A stretch of 64,000 nt of DNA from Lepus europaeus. Taxonomy: Eukaryota; Chordata; Mammalia; Lagomorpha; Leporidae. The notes beneath the pieces are model-generated. The model made no database searches. It saw nothing but the letters and a program-made list of their open reading frames with translations, and was not told the origin of the DNA. Shown here piece by piece: positions 12,440 through 24,379 of the stretch. The translations under genes and the position numbers were made by a program. The stretch lies in contig NC_084836.1 of the NCBI RefSeq assembly GCF_033115175.1, positions 77,404,253 through 77,468,252 on the forward strand. Direction: 5' to 3'. Each line of letters opens with the position of its first letter. The first letter of the stretch is position 1.

Positions 12440-12785
12440 AAAAAATAATGCCCAATATCTCCCTAAATTTCTTGAAAAACTTTCACCTACACATCGAAAA
12501 AGCTCAACAAACTCCAAGTAGGATAAACCCTGAGATCAACATCAAGATAGTTAAATCATAGTTAAATTGTCAAAGGATTCCTGAAAGTGATAAAACAATG
12601 ACTCATCAACATCAACATCAAAGGATCCTCAACCAGGGTAGCAGATGACTTTTCAGCAGAAACCATGGAGACTAGGAAGCAGTGGGATGATATTGTCAGG
12701 TACTGTAAGGGAAAGACTCTCAACCAGGAATTCTATACCCCCTCCCTTCAAACAACAGCCTTTCAAAAATGAGAGGGATGGAGTA
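12440..12785 (+). mobile_element. Old L1 ORF1-like fragment
   Basis: Words such as gaaaaagctcaacaaactcc, tcagcagaaaccatggagac, and aaccaggaattctatacccc match the C-terminal part of ORF1 in old L1s. The order relative to the preceding ORF2-like segment shows rearrangement or separate insertions. Confidence 0.55.
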
Positions 12786-13732
12786 ACACAAACCCTCACT
12801 CATTCCTGATGAAAATGAAAATAGTACAGCGATTTTAGAAAATAGGTTGGCAGTTTTAATAAAGCTGAAAATAATCTCAACATAACATCTTGTAGACAGG
12901 GGTGAGCATTTGGTCTAGTGGTGCAGATGCTGGTTAGGGCACCTGTGTCCCATATCTGGGTGCCTGGATTCAAAACCCACCACTGTCACCTAACCGGCTT
13001 CCCAAAACCTATCTCCCCTGTGAGGCAGTGTTGATGTCTGAAGCACATGGAGTCTGTCCTTACACCTTTGGACTCAGTCCACCCCAGCTGCAGGGGGAAT
13101 CTGGGGAGTGATCTAGAAAAAGGGAGAGGGAGCTCACTCTCTTTCCCTCTTTCTGTCTTTCCTGATCTGTTTCTCCATCTCTCTGTCCCTCACTCTCCTT
13201 TCTCTCTCCCTCTTTCATCTCACAAACATAAAAAATAATATAATGGTCACATTCCTGTCCATTATGTCTACACATGTAACTGTTCATGAATGTTTTAGCA
13301 TCTGTATTTGCCCAATATTGCAAACAACCAAGTTGTTCTTAAATATATAAATGGAAAAACAAAAAGATGTGATATATCTACACAGTAAAATGTTTTTTTT
13401 TCAAAATAAAAAGAAACAAACTACTATGCCACATAAAGGCATAGATAGAGTTAAATGGATATTGTTAAGTGAAACAAAAGCCTATTTTGAATTATATATT
13501 ATATCTTATCTAATTTTATGAGATTCTGCAAAGGCAGTAGAAAGATCAGTGGTTTCCAGAAGTTTAGGGGAGTAGAAGGAGGGCTGAATGGATGAAGCAC
13601 AGGGGAAGTTTTTGGGCAGTGTACTTTTGTGCCTAATCCTAAATTTGTGGAGATATAACATTATGCATTTGTCAAAACCCACTGAATGTTAGAGCAAAGC
13701 AAGTCAATGCTAATATATGTAAATATATATGC
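12786..13732 (+). mobile_element. Old L1 3' end, split by a CSINE
   Basis: The end of ORF2 begins near 12790 and resumes after the CSINE, leading to an old L1 3' UTR: gattctgcaaaggcagtag, ggtttccagaagtttagggg, aacattatgcatttgtcaaa. The part from about 13550 to 13729 recurs almost unchanged at 58908-59083, so it belongs to the duplicated block as well. Confidence 0.75.
12897..13235 (+). repeat. CSINE, older copy
   Basis: The tRNA-like head begins near ggggtgagcatttggtctag and the element ends in a long CT-rich stretch and an A-rich tail. It interrupts the old L1 3' end. Confidence 0.8.
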
Positions 13733-13734
13733 AT

Positions 13735-15240
13735 GTCAGCCTCACTGGTGAGCCTGTGGCTCTGTTAACGTCACCCAGCTGCACCCAAGAGGACTGTAGG
13801 GATGTGTTTTGGCCAGATGTTCACTGTCTGAGAAGTGTGTTTCTCTGATAAGGCGTTCATGGGAGGGCGGCCAACAGGCACGACAGTCGGGACCCAGGCC
13901 AGGTGGGAGGTTGACCTCGCAGTCAGTAAGGCAGCAAAAACCTGGTTCCTGTGCTCTGTTCTATCAGCAGTGTAAACTCCTTGAGAAAGCACTGGCAGAG
14001 CTGGGTTTTCCCCAAAGTGCTGGACATCATGGTAAGCCACACAGGTTCAGCTATCCCTGGAACAGAACGTACATTTGAGATAGTCCCACCTAATGCCCCC
14101 AGAGCTTGGACCTGCAGAGTGGACTCTGCTATCTCCCTCCAGCAGATCATGGCCTTTCCACCTATACTCTTAAGCCTGCTCATGAGAGTCAAACAGGGGA
14201 AATGAGAGAAAAAGAAGTCCTGGAAATTCCTTTGTGCTTCGTCTCTCTCACACAGGGAAACAGTGATGCTCATGGCAACTTCCTTCCTCCTAACCATGGC
14301 CAGGCTAGAACTGCAGGTTTCTTCAGCCAAGCTGCATGTCTCAGCAGTTGACCTCCTGGGACTGATGCTGTTACCAGCATTTCGTCTGACTTCAGAGCCA
14401 GAGGCATTGTAGCTGCTGGAGGATGACATAAAGGAGCCCAGGGTCAAAGGCTACTCAGGGCTGGTGGAGCAATATCCCCGTCCCTGTCTCCATTCTGCCC
14501 TGGGCCCCATGCATCAACAGGTGTGCAGGGAGCTTTAGCAAAAGCAGCGCTCCCAGTGAGCCAAGTGGATCCTCCGTCAGCTCCCCCTGCAGCAGAACTA
14601 GGTCACCTGCATCGCGCCCAGGACCCACACGGTTCTGATGTGTGTTCAGTTTTCCCGAGTTAGGCTCTTGGTGGATGTGGTCCAGGCTGCCTTGGCGTCA
14701 TCTGCACTTCCTCGGAAGCTGCCCATTCTAGCAGAGCAGACGGCACTGAGCATCCGTTGGGGAGGGGAACGCGCTCAGTGCATCCTTCAGGAGGGTCCTT
14801 TGGAACTCACTGCCACAGCACCAAACTTCATTTCCCCCAGCACGCTGACACCAGAAGCTGGTCTTGTGTACGGTCCTTTGGGTTCCCCCCTGGCATGTGT
14901 AAAGACCCCGGAGGAGCCATGGGAAGAGCTGCTGCTGCCGCTGCTGCTGAGGCTGCCACTTCCCTGACAGCACCTGGCTGACCCCTTCACAGGGACAGCC
15001 TCTGTTTGCTGAGCTGTGGCCTCTTCAACCTCTGAGCAGCTTTAGAACTGCACAAGGCACGTCTGCCCCTTCTTTCACAGACCCGGTAAACCAGCAGGCC
15101 AGTTTCTTTCAGGTCAGACTTCGACCATGACCAAGAGTGCCCGGGCTGCCAGGATCCAGACACATGAAGGAGACGGCCGACGCCACCTGGCAAGCTGACA
15201 GTTCCCGGGTCATATATTCTCATACTGCACTATATGTACT
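13735..15240 (-). other. Unrecognised segment of Q with a shared minus-strand open frame
   Basis: The minus strand holds an open frame at 13923-14447 (174 codons). The counterpart at 61508-61882 shares 124 codons, nearly unchanged, with words such as [11 protein letters not shown] and [13 protein letters not shown] 109-codon plus-strand frame (14638-14967) is also nearly identical in copy B. I cannot assign a family. It may be a retrocopied or duplicated piece of a host transcript; conservation between the copies is expected simply because the duplication is young. Confidence 0.4.
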
Positions 15241-15849
15241 CTGGCATTAAATAGTTAATTAAATGGACTGAAGAAGTAACAGATTTCTCACCACTGAAAC
15301 GGGATTTTACAGATCAGTTGGGGGAAGGGGAAGCTGTAGTTCCACGTCTGATGTTTAGAGCTCAAGCTCAAGACATCAGTGTGAACTCATGTTTAGTTTG
15401 TTTCACATAGATCCAGATGTTACATAGAGATACATACAGGTGTGAACACAGGCCTGGGATTGTAAGTACATGTGTATTTCTTGGCTTTGTCAGCTCAAAG
15501 TGCCCAGAAGTAACACACCTTCCGCAGCACGCAGCACACCAATCACTTGACCTTGCCTTCTAACGTTAGTTATTCAATTATGAAGCTTCTTTGGGAAATG
15601 AATGATTCTAAGACTGGCACATGGAATATACAAGGTAAGCATGAAGCATGTGTAGTTCCAAAAGTAAAGGAGTGGTGAGAAGAAAACCTTCCCTAGTGTG
15701 ACAATATTGTCAAAGGGAAAAGAGACAACGGAGGGAGCTTCCAGGTTTCAGCTGGAACAATGTGAACAACGAAACAACTACATTATATTATAGTCCAGAT
15801 TTGAAAAACATTTCCTATGTCTCTGCTCATATAAGTAATTAATGACTAT

Positions 15850-15985
15850 TTCATCAATGGAGGACAATTGATTCTATGGACACAATGGAATATCACTCAG
15901 CCACAGAGAGGAATGAAATCCTGACATTTGCAGCAACACACGTGACACTGAAGATAATCTTATTAAGTTAAATGACCCAGACAGC
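15850..15985 (+). mobile_element. Old L1 3' end, left part
   Basis: The text gacacaatggaatatcactc, then gaatgaaatcctgacatttg and cttattaagttaaatgaccc, is the end of ORF2 of an old L1. The L1 resumes at 17566 (tattctctctcatatg) beyond the DAPK3 retrocopy, so that retrocopy landed inside it. Confidence 0.75.
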
Positions 15986-17524
15986 AACAGTAGGGCCAGA
16001 AGAGGTGGCAGAAGAGATGGCTGAGGCTGCGGGAGTGTGACGGGCTACAGCAGGCTCCCCCAGGCCCCGTGACCCAGACAAGGCATGGCCACCTTCAGGC
16101 AGGAGCCAGGTATGAACTATGAGATGGGGAGGAGCTGGGCAGCGGCCAGTTGGCCATCGGTGGAAGTGCCGGAGGAGGGCCCAGGAGGGATTCCATGGCC
16201 AGATTCATCAGGAAGCAGTGCTTGTTGTCCCACCGGCGCAGGGTCAACTGGGGGATATGGAGCTGGGCATCTAGCACTCAGCATCACCACGCTGCCTGAT
16301 GGCTTCCAGCACAGGACATGCATGGTGCGCATCCCCAGCTCTGTGACTTCCTGGCCTAGAAGGAGGTGCTGACCTGATGGGGGACAAGGCCAGACAGTTC
16401 CGCAGGTGGATCCTGGGCAGCATGCACCACCTCCACTCACTGCATCGTGCACTCGGACCTCAAGCCACTTGGACATCATTCGCTGGACAAGTGCCCTCCC
16501 AGCCCTGGATCAAGCTCCTTGGCTTCCACATGGAACAGGATGGAGGCGAGAGCATTGGCCAGGACCTGTGGCGGCTTCGGCAGGATCTTCCCAAGACCAA
16601 GGCACTGCAGAGCCAGGCCCAGGAGGAGGCCAAGGGCGCCCTGCTTGGGGCCAGCAGGCTCAAGTGCTGCTTCAGCTGCCTGGAGAACTGCTAGGAGGCC
16701 CCCGCCAGCAGGTGGCCTTGGAGATGCACTTCCTGCAGGATGTAGTGGAAGCAGGAGAAGCTGCAGGCGGGGGAGTGCGGCCTGAGCTAGGACCTGCCCA
16801 GCCCGTAGGCTCCTGCTCCTGTGCCACTGGCCCTGGCAAACCTAGGAGAAGTTCACAGCGCCCAGGATGTGGGGGCAGGTGCCACACCTCCTCCACCCCT
16901 CTTTACCTGGCCCTCCTGCCCAAACTCTGCCCCTCTGTGATTCAGGGAGGGCTGGGCATCCTCGGAGCAGAAGTGGCCACTGCTGGGCTGAGCAAGGTGC
17001 ACGGAGGTCAGGTGGGCTGGGGGTTGGTGACTTGGGGATCTTGTGAACAACTGGTCAGCATGGGAGCTGCGCGGGTACAAGGTGGCTGGGAGCATCCCCT
17101 GCCAGGCCCAGAGCCTCCTGGCCTGGGATGAGGGGCAGGTGGTCACTGCCCCTCCCTGTCTCTAATGACATCTGCAGTGCTGTTCCTGAGTCTGTCCGTG
17201 CTTGGTAGCAAGTGGACGCGTCTCCGCAGGGCTCGCCCCTGTGCCCCATCACTGGGAGGAAGTGGGGTCCCATGGGCCCAGGTCCCCCAGCTGGTGCTGC
17301 AGCAGCCTGGCAGGATACTGAAGTGCAGTACCGCCTGCCACTGCCAGTTTGCCAACCTTCTGCCTGAGTGCAGGTCCAAATGGGCAGGTGGCTAGAACCG
17401 CTGGGCGGTGTGCACTGACCAGGCTGGGGGCCTCCACCATGTGCCCCCCAAGAGCTCTATCGGGCCCGCGTGCATGTCCACGCCACACTCCTGTCAAGCT
17501 CAGAGAAATAAAACACAACTCTGC

Positions 17525-17562
<38 letters not shown>
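15986..17562 (+). pseudogene. DAPK3: Processed DAPK3 (ZIP kinase) pseudogene, copy A
   Basis: DAPK3 is a death-associated serine/threonine kinase that acts on myosin light chain and in cell-death signalling. The ATG at 16085 opens MATFRQEP..NYEMG, close to DAPK3 MSTFRQED..HYEMG. Later, out of frame, come the kinase segments around GELFDFLA (about 16340) and the catalytic-loop region HFDLKP as HSDLKP (about 16450). The text then jumps to the C-terminal leucine-zipper region, IGQDLWRLRQDL and QAQEEAKGALLG (about 16555-16690), so roughly the second half of the kinase domain and the linker are missing. Intron absence, aataaa at about 17506 and a 34-base A-run at 17529-17562 show retrotransposition. 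Stops and frameshifts make it non-coding. Confidence 0.9.
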
Positions 17563-17564
<2 letters not shown>

Positions 17565-17565
17565 G

Positions 17566-17930
17566 GACAAAGGCTAATGATGACTATTCTCTCTCATATG
17601 TTTAAAAGATAGTCCATCTGAATTCAGAATAGTGATTATGAGATACTAGGAAGTATTAAGGACTAGGAATAGATAGAGTTTAGGTAGCATCACAGTAAGA
17701 TATAAGCAACACAACACAGTGGGGTGACTGTCATTCCTAACAATGTAGTATGTAGTGTATAACGTATTGGAGGAGAGGAGATGGTAGGTTCCAATCAGAA
17801 AAAGGGGGGGGGCAGAAAAGGAGAGTTGCCTGGTTTGATCAGTTTACACCGTACATAATTAAAATATGGCACTGTGTAACATAAATATGTATCAACACTA
17901 ATGCTAATCAAACTTTCCATGAATAACATT
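17566..17930 (+). mobile_element. Old L1 3' UTR, right part
   Basis: The sequence continues the L1 broken at 15985: aatgatgactattctctctc, then acacagtggggtgactgtc, then a closing tggtttgatcagtttacac and ataaatatgtatcaac. These are standard words of old L1 3' UTRs. Confidence 0.75.
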
Positions 17931-18455
17931 ATAAATAAGGAAACATGCTAACAACATGGGAGCACAATGCTACCCTATGAGAGCTAGAGAACAAAATGAG
18001 CACCACATTCACACTCAGGAACCTGGAGTCAGAGCTCAGCATTACAACTGATTCAGAACCAGTGAAACCATCCAGACCATAGTAATACCAAAATTGCTCC
18101 ACAGAGACCCTGTCACATGCCAGAGAGAGCTTCCACGTGACAGAAAACTGCTAAAATAAACAGCACATTGCAACTCCAAGACATGTGAGACACTATATTC
18201 CCAGGAAGGAAGCCAGAGGATGGGAAACAGGAGAAGTACTGTTAGTGAACTGGAAAAACCAAGACAATATCAAGAGTTCTTTCATTATAGTCAATCAAAA
18301 AAGAGAAGACCTAAAAAGCAGAATCGTGTTGGGAGAAAAGAAATTCAGAATCTCACAAAACAGAATTTCTAAGAGTAAAAATTGCTGAGTGATAACATCC
18401 AAGCAATGGAAAAAAAAGTGAAATCATGACATTCAGTGCAGATCTGAAGATAATT
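17931..18455. other. Unassigned sequence
   Basis: AT-rich DNA with no confident match. A 67-codon frame at 18185-18388 has no recognisable similarity. It could be degenerate 5' L1 sequence. Confidence 0.3.
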
Positions 18456-18457
18456 TT

Positions 18458-18575
18458 GGGACATTTCAAAGTTTATGGAAAATGGAATTAAAAGAGATTT
18501 ATTTTGGTGCAAAAAGTATTGAAATCCACACATATAGGGGTTTTTTTTGAAAGTTCATAGAATGTGAATTATAAA
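18458..18575. repeat. Short dispersed repeat, copy 1
   Basis: The words aaaatggaattaaaag, a run like tttggtgcaaaaag, and ttgaaatccacacat occur in the same order at 39695-39800 (there ttgaaatccatgcat). The unit is about 100 bases. I do not recognise the family. Confidence 0.5.
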
Positions 18576-18599
18576 TATCATGTAGTAGGTAAATTACGA

Positions 18600-19560
18600 T
18601 TTGAGTGGAAAGTGTAAACATAGTCTTAGCCAATATAATGGCTTTTCGTAAATTTTCACCAATTAGACTCCCTAAACAAGGCTAATTAGTTTTACTATCA
18701 CTTTAACGGAAGGAATAGTTACATGCAACATTTCTGAAAGAAAAAGCAAAATGATCTCTATGTCTCCCTGGCAAAGGAGAAATCATATTTACAGTTACCA
18801 TGGAACTCATGTATCAGATTTAGAGGAGATTCTTCAGCACACCCTCTCGAGCTATTTTTCACTGTCCTAATACAGAGTTCAGAAGAGTCCTGGTAGGTAT
18901 TTCTCCTTGGAAGCCTCACCTCCCACATCATGGAAGTACAGGTTCGCACATATACATAACATGTTGATGGAAAATAAGATATGGTAAAGTAGATTTCTAA
19001 ATTTTGGTTCTAAATCTCCTTGTCCATACCAGTAGATAAATGTGCAGGCAGCACTTCTACTCAGAGAGATCAACACAGCAGAAACTGTATCCAGTGGTTT
19101 TGGAGTTAGTTGCAGGAAAACAAATGCGCTGATCACAGTTAAGAGAATCAATCAGGATGTTAAGCTGCCAACATCTAAATGGATGATGGATCCTTGGCGG
19201 ACGTCTTCCAGAACAGAGGTCTATTGTCCAGGCCACTGGTGCCACAGGTCCTGGCAGAGAAGTTCTCCATTTGGGGCTTCCTCGCTTGTCCCAAGCTGCT
19301 CACCAGAGAGCTGGCACTGCTTCCCGAAGCCTCAGTGCACCCGCATGATGGAAGCCCCGCGGGTCCTCACTGGCAGGGTCAGGGCCGCTCCGCCCGAGAC
19401 CCACTCTCCTTCTCAGCCTGAGCAGCTGGGCTCGGTGTCCCCCAGGCACCTGCACACTGAGGAGTCTCAGCCACGCCGCAGTCCGGATTCTCCGCCCAGG
19501 CTCAGGGACACCGCAGGACGTGTGGTGTGGAAGGCAGTGTCTGCTGTGGGTCCCTCTCCA
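18600..19560 (-). pseudogene. TMEM243: Processed TMEM243 pseudogene
   Basis: TMEM243 is a small four-helix membrane protein of poorly known function. Reading the minus strand, the start codon is at 19270-19268 (MENFSARTCGTSGLDNRPLF, against MEDFATRTYGTSGLDNRPLF). It is followed out of frame by ISAFVFLQL, KPLDTVSAVLISLS, FIYWYGQGDLEPKFRNL and SINMLCICANLYFHDVG. These are contiguous without introns and lead into a 3' UTR-like stretch, so this is a retrocopy. At least one frameshift separates the N-terminal segment from the membrane segments. GC-rich sequence at about 19280-19550 looks like the parent 5' UTR. I did not find a clear A-tail or target duplication. Confidence 0.88.
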
Positions 19561-19639
19561 ATCACATTATTATTAAAGGAGACTCTTACACCTACTAATG
19601 TAAGGGGGGTTACTAAGAAGCAAGAAGGAATTTAATATT

Positions 19640-20595
19640 CTGTATACTGAAAATTTGCCTGAATGACTGGAACTATGTCCTCTGAACACTACCATCCCAT
19701 AATTTAGGCAAGTAGAGCTTGCTGAAAGATTTCCACACTAAAGGCATATTCACAGGTTAAAGGGTAGTTTTCCATTAAAAATGTACCATTTCAGTTAACG
19801 TTTAACTATCTTCTACTGACCAGGAAAGAACAGAGTGATTTTATTTTACTTGCTCTTATTTTAAAGCTCAAATATTTTGCGTATTTACTGTACATTTTGG
19901 TTTGTGCTTTCCATTGAATTTCTCATTTATTCAAACATGTACCAACACAATGTCAAGTATGGGGAGCCAGGGTGCCTGGTCCAGGTGGGCTGGAGAAGTC
20001 CTCTGGGTGCCCCCAGCCTCTTCTCAACTCTCAGTATGGGCCCCTCCACCAGCCCCAAACCATGCTCCCATGTCTGCTGCCTGTGCAAACACGAGGCCCC
20101 ACTTCCCTCTCCAGCTGCAAGTCACTCCCATGTCCATCACCCCAACCTTGACCTTAGCCTCACTTGCCCTCTCGCCTCCCAGGGGCCCCTGCTGTGTGAC
20201 ACTCACATCCCCTGCCCACATGGGGCTCTCCCAGGTCCCCTCCTTTTCCACCTGTCTAGCCACTGCTCTGTCACTCCAGGGCACTATGCCATTATGCAGA
20301 GGTGGGCCAGAGAATTCATGTTTGTGGGAGTTGTCATGAGGATGTGGCCTAACCCACCAGTGCCAGTCTCACTCGTAGCTATGAGACCAAAAATTCTTTA
20401 GATGATGCAGATTTTATATGGAGTTAGGGCAACATCATTTGTGGTTAAGAACAAAGATGGCGGCTCCAGTGAAAACTCCCAACAGTGCACCCTCTGCTCA
20501 CAGCACTGCTCTGCAGTCCATGTTCTCAACCATCTTCCCTACCCCAAGAGCACTCTAGCAGAGCTTGTGGTATGTGGGAGACACCTAATGATATT
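19640..20595. other. Unassigned, partly C-rich sequence
   Basis: No repeat or gene is recognised. A C-rich, low-CpG part at about 19960-20300 keeps two plus-strand frames open (19877-20401 and 19902-20339), but neither shows a known domain. Confidence 0.3.
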
Positions 20596-20599
20596 GGCT

Positions 20600-21095
20600 G
20601 GATGATGTACAGATGGGTTGGTCGATGCATGGGTTGTCTGATAGTGATGGACGAATAAATTGATGGATGCTTCATGGATGGATAAATGGATGGGTGGGGC
20701 AGGAATGGATTGATGATGGTTGCATGGATGTATGGATGAACGATGGATGATGCATGGATGGGTGGAGCATGGATAGATGGATGGATGGATGGATGGATGG
20801 TGAACTCATGGATGCATGGATGAATGTTGGATGATGGATGGATAAACAGATGAGTGGAACATGGCTGAATGGATGATGGGTACATAGATGGATGGAGGGT
20901 AGAACATGACAGGATGGGTGGATAATATGTGGGTGGAAGGAACATGGATGGATGGATGAATGGATGGGTGCAGCATGGATGAATGGATGGTGAGCAAATG
21001 GATGCATGGATGAATGGTGGATGATGGATGGATGGATAAAGAATGCTGCATGGATTGGTGGATGGTGGATGGTAGAGAGATCAATGGATGGGTCG
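20600..21095. repeat. GGAT/ATGG satellite
   Basis: About 500 bases of degenerate ggatggat, interrupted by units such as tgcatggatg, gatgatggatgg and ggtgaatggatg. Long frames on the minus strand here (20526-21277, rich in His, Pro, Ser and Ile) are by-products of the repeat. Confidence 0.9.
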
Positions 21096-21289
21096 ATACA
21101 TAATGAGCTTATTTCTAGAATTAAAGAACAGTACCATTTATGAGTGCTAGTCAGAGGCTTCCTGTCTAAGAAATTTCTCCCTAACCACATAGTAAAGACC
21201 ACTGGCCACTCAGGCAAGGAGCATAAAATTTGGGGTGGGAAAGTCACCCTATGGCAATAGCTCCCTGCAGGGTACAATCAGGCCACTTG

Positions 21290-23866
21290 GACCTCTGAGG
21301 AAAGAAATAATAAGAATCAGAGAAGAAGCAAACAAAATTGACAAAAAAAAAATACAAAATAACAGTGAAATGAAGAACTGACTTTTTGGAAAGAAAACTG
21401 ATAAATTACTGGCCCAGCTAACCAAACAAAAAAGGGAAAAGATACAAATTAATAAAATTAGAGATTAAAAAGGAGTTGTAACAATAGTGCCATGGAAATT
21501 AAAAAAAAAACATTAGGAATATTACAAACAGCTTTATGCCATCAAATTGGAAAATCTGGAAGAAACGGATAGACTTCTGGACACATACAATTTACCAAAA
21601 TTGAAGCAAGAAGAGATAGAAAACCTAAATAGGCCAACTATCAAGATGGAGGCTGAATTGTAATAGAACATCCCAACAAAGAAAAGTGAAAGACCAGATG
21701 ATTTACTGCTGAAATTCACAAGACCTTTAAAGAAGAACTAATCCTAATTCTTCTTAAACTATTCAAAACAACTGAAATGAAGGGAATCCTCCCAAACTCT
21801 TTCTATGAAGCCAGCCTGATCTTAATTCCAAAGTCAGACAACAACACAATAAAGAGACATATAAACCAACATCCCTGATGACTAGCTAACCTAGTCCAAC
21901 AATGCATCAGAGAGATCATCTACCTGGACCAAGTGGGATATATTCCAGGGATGCAAGGATGCTTCAACATATGCAAACCATTAAACATGCTACAACATAT
22001 TAGCAAACTTACAAATAAAAACCAAATGATTATCTCAATAGACACAGAGAAAGCATTTGATGAAATATAATATCCTTTCATGATGAAAACTTTAAGCAAA
22101 ATAGGTATAGAAGGAAGTTACCTCTGCACAATCAAAGCAATATATGACAAATCCACAGCTAGCATCATATTGAATGGGAAAAAGTTGGAAGCATTGCCAG
22201 TAAGACCTGGAACCAGACAAGATGCCCACTTTCACAACTGCACTTCATCAATATGGCTCTAGAAGTTTTAGCCAGAGCAATTACACAAGAAAAAGAAATC
22301 AAAGGGATACAAAGTCAAATTATCCTGGGTGGTGGATGACATGATCATATATATATAGGGAAACCAAAGACTCCACTAATAGACTACTAGAACTCAGAAG
22401 AGAGTTTGGCAAAATTGCAGATTATTAAATCAACCCATAAAAACCAATAGCCTTTATACACACAAACAATGCTATGGTTGAGAATGAACTTGTAAGATTA
22501 AAGTCATTCACAGTTGCTTCAAAATTATAAATACTCTGAAATAAATGTAACCAAGGGTATGAAAGCTCTGTCCTACGAAAATTACTAAATATTAAGGAAA
22601 GAAATAAAAGAAAACACACACAAACATGGAAGAATGTTTGTGGTTTGGAAGAATTAATACCATCAAAATGCCCACACTATCGAAGTAATTTATAGATTCA
22701 ATGCAATCTCAACCAAAATACCAAGGACATTCTTCTCAGATTTAAAAAAAAATACTAAAATTCATATGGAAACACGAGAGATCCTGAATAGCTAAAGCAA
22801 TCTTAAAGAACAAAAACAATGCCAGAGGCATCGCAATGCCAGATTTCAAAACTTAATGCAGGGCATTTATAATAAAAAACACTCTGGTACTTGCACAAAA
22901 ATAAACATGTAAACCGGTGGAGAAGAATAGAAACCCCAGAAATTAAGTCACACATCTGTAACCAACTAATCTTTGACAAACAAGCTGAAATCAATCTCTT
23001 AAGAAAGACAGTCTCTTCAACAATTGCTGTTGGGAAAACTGGATTTCCCCACGCAGAAGTATTAAGCAAGACCTATACCTTACACCATATACAGAAAATC
23101 AACTCACAATGGATAAATAAATCTATGGCTTGATACCATCAAATTACTAGAGAGAACTCTGGAAGACATTATCATAGGCAAAGACTTCTTGGAAAAGACC
23201 CCAGAAGCACAGGTCATAAAATAAAAAACAGACAAATGGGATTACATCAAGCCAAGAAGCTTTGGTACTATAAAAAAATTTCAACAAACTGAAGAGGCAA
23301 CCAAGAGAATGGGAGAAAATACTGGCAAACTATGCAACTGATAAAGGATTACTATCCAGGATCTATAAAGAACTCACAAAACTCAGCAACGACAAAGCAA
23401 ACAATCCAGTTAAGAAATGAGCAAAAGAAATGAACAGGCAATGTTCAAAAGAGGAAATGCAAATGGCCAACAGACGCTTGAAAAAATGTTCAGGATCACT
23501 AGCCATTTGGCAAATGTGAATGAAAACTACAATGAGGTTTCAGCTCACACCAGTTAGAACGGCTGTCATCCAAAAATCTAAAAATAACAAATTCTGGCAA
23601 GGATGTAGAGAACAAGGTGCACTGATAACACTACTGGTGGCAGTGTAAACTCATATAACCATTGCTGAAAGATAGCATGAAGATACCTCAGAAATCTGAA
23701 AATAGAACTACCATATGACTCAGCCATCCCATCCTGGGAATTTACCAAAATGAAATGAAATCAGCATATGATTACTTGTACCCTCATGTTTTTTGCAGCT
23801 CAGTTCACAATCACCAACATATGGAATCAACCCAGATGTTCATCAATGGATAAAGAAAATGGAGAT

Positions 23867-23903
<37 letters not shown>

Positions 23904-24375
23904 GCATATATAGATATACCTATACTGTGGGATCCTATTCAGCCATCATAAGAATGAAATACCATCTTTTGCAAAAAAATGGATGCTACTGGAAGCCACT
24001 ATGTTTAGCGAAATAAGCCAGTCCCCAAAAGAGAAATATCATGTTTTATTTGATATGTGGTAGTTAATATAGAATAAAAAATAGTATAAGTATGAGAAAG
24101 ATATCTTATGATTTGATAATTGATTTTAGCCTTTGTGTATACTCCTGTGGAACAGTGGTCTTTCTGTTTTTAATGTTGAATATTATGTCCTGCATTAAGT
24201 CTGTGATTATAAAGAAAACTGAAATTAAAATTTTTAATAAAAATTTAAGAAAAAGGAGGGAAAGAGGGGGCTTGAGGGCAAGGGAATGGGAAGGAAGGAA
24301 GTATGATTGTCTTTTTAGATTTGTACCAATGAAATACATGAAATCTGTTCTCTTTCTACTAATAAAATAAAAATG
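21290..24375 (+). mobile_element. 5'-truncated L1 (ORF2 and 3' UTR)
   Basis: ORF2 sequence starts near 21300 and runs through the reverse transcriptase and C-terminal regions (about 21840-24010) to a 3' UTR ending in aataaaataaaaatga near 24360-24375. Frames are short and broken throughout. A GATA array lies inside at 23866-23903. Confidence 0.85.
23866..23903. repeat. (GATA)n microsatellite within L1
   Basis: About nine tandem copies of gata lie in the L1 ORF2 end, where old L1 copies often carry an A-rich stretch. Confidence 0.9.
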
Positions 24376-24379
24376 ACCC

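Larger units (their letters stand above)
13733..17565 (+). repeat. Duplicated block Q, copy A
   Basis: This block matches 61317-64000 almost base for base, starting at tgtcagcctcactggtgagc in both. It holds an unrecognised segment (about 13735-15240), AT-rich sequence with an old L1 tail (to about 15985), and a processed DAPK3 pseudogene. By eye most differences are single bases and short indels, so the duplication is far younger than the L1 inside it. The second copy leaves the window before its end. Confidence 0.9.

Noticed and set aside
16085-17131. Functional kinase or the long frame 16406-17131 as a protein
   Set aside because: DAPK3 similarity is spread over several frames, half the kinase domain is missing, introns are absent, and an A-tail follows. 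The long frame is off-phase in GC-rich sequence.
20526-21277. Minus-strand His/Pro/Ser-rich frames as a repeat protein
   Set aside because: They are translations of the GGAT satellite.
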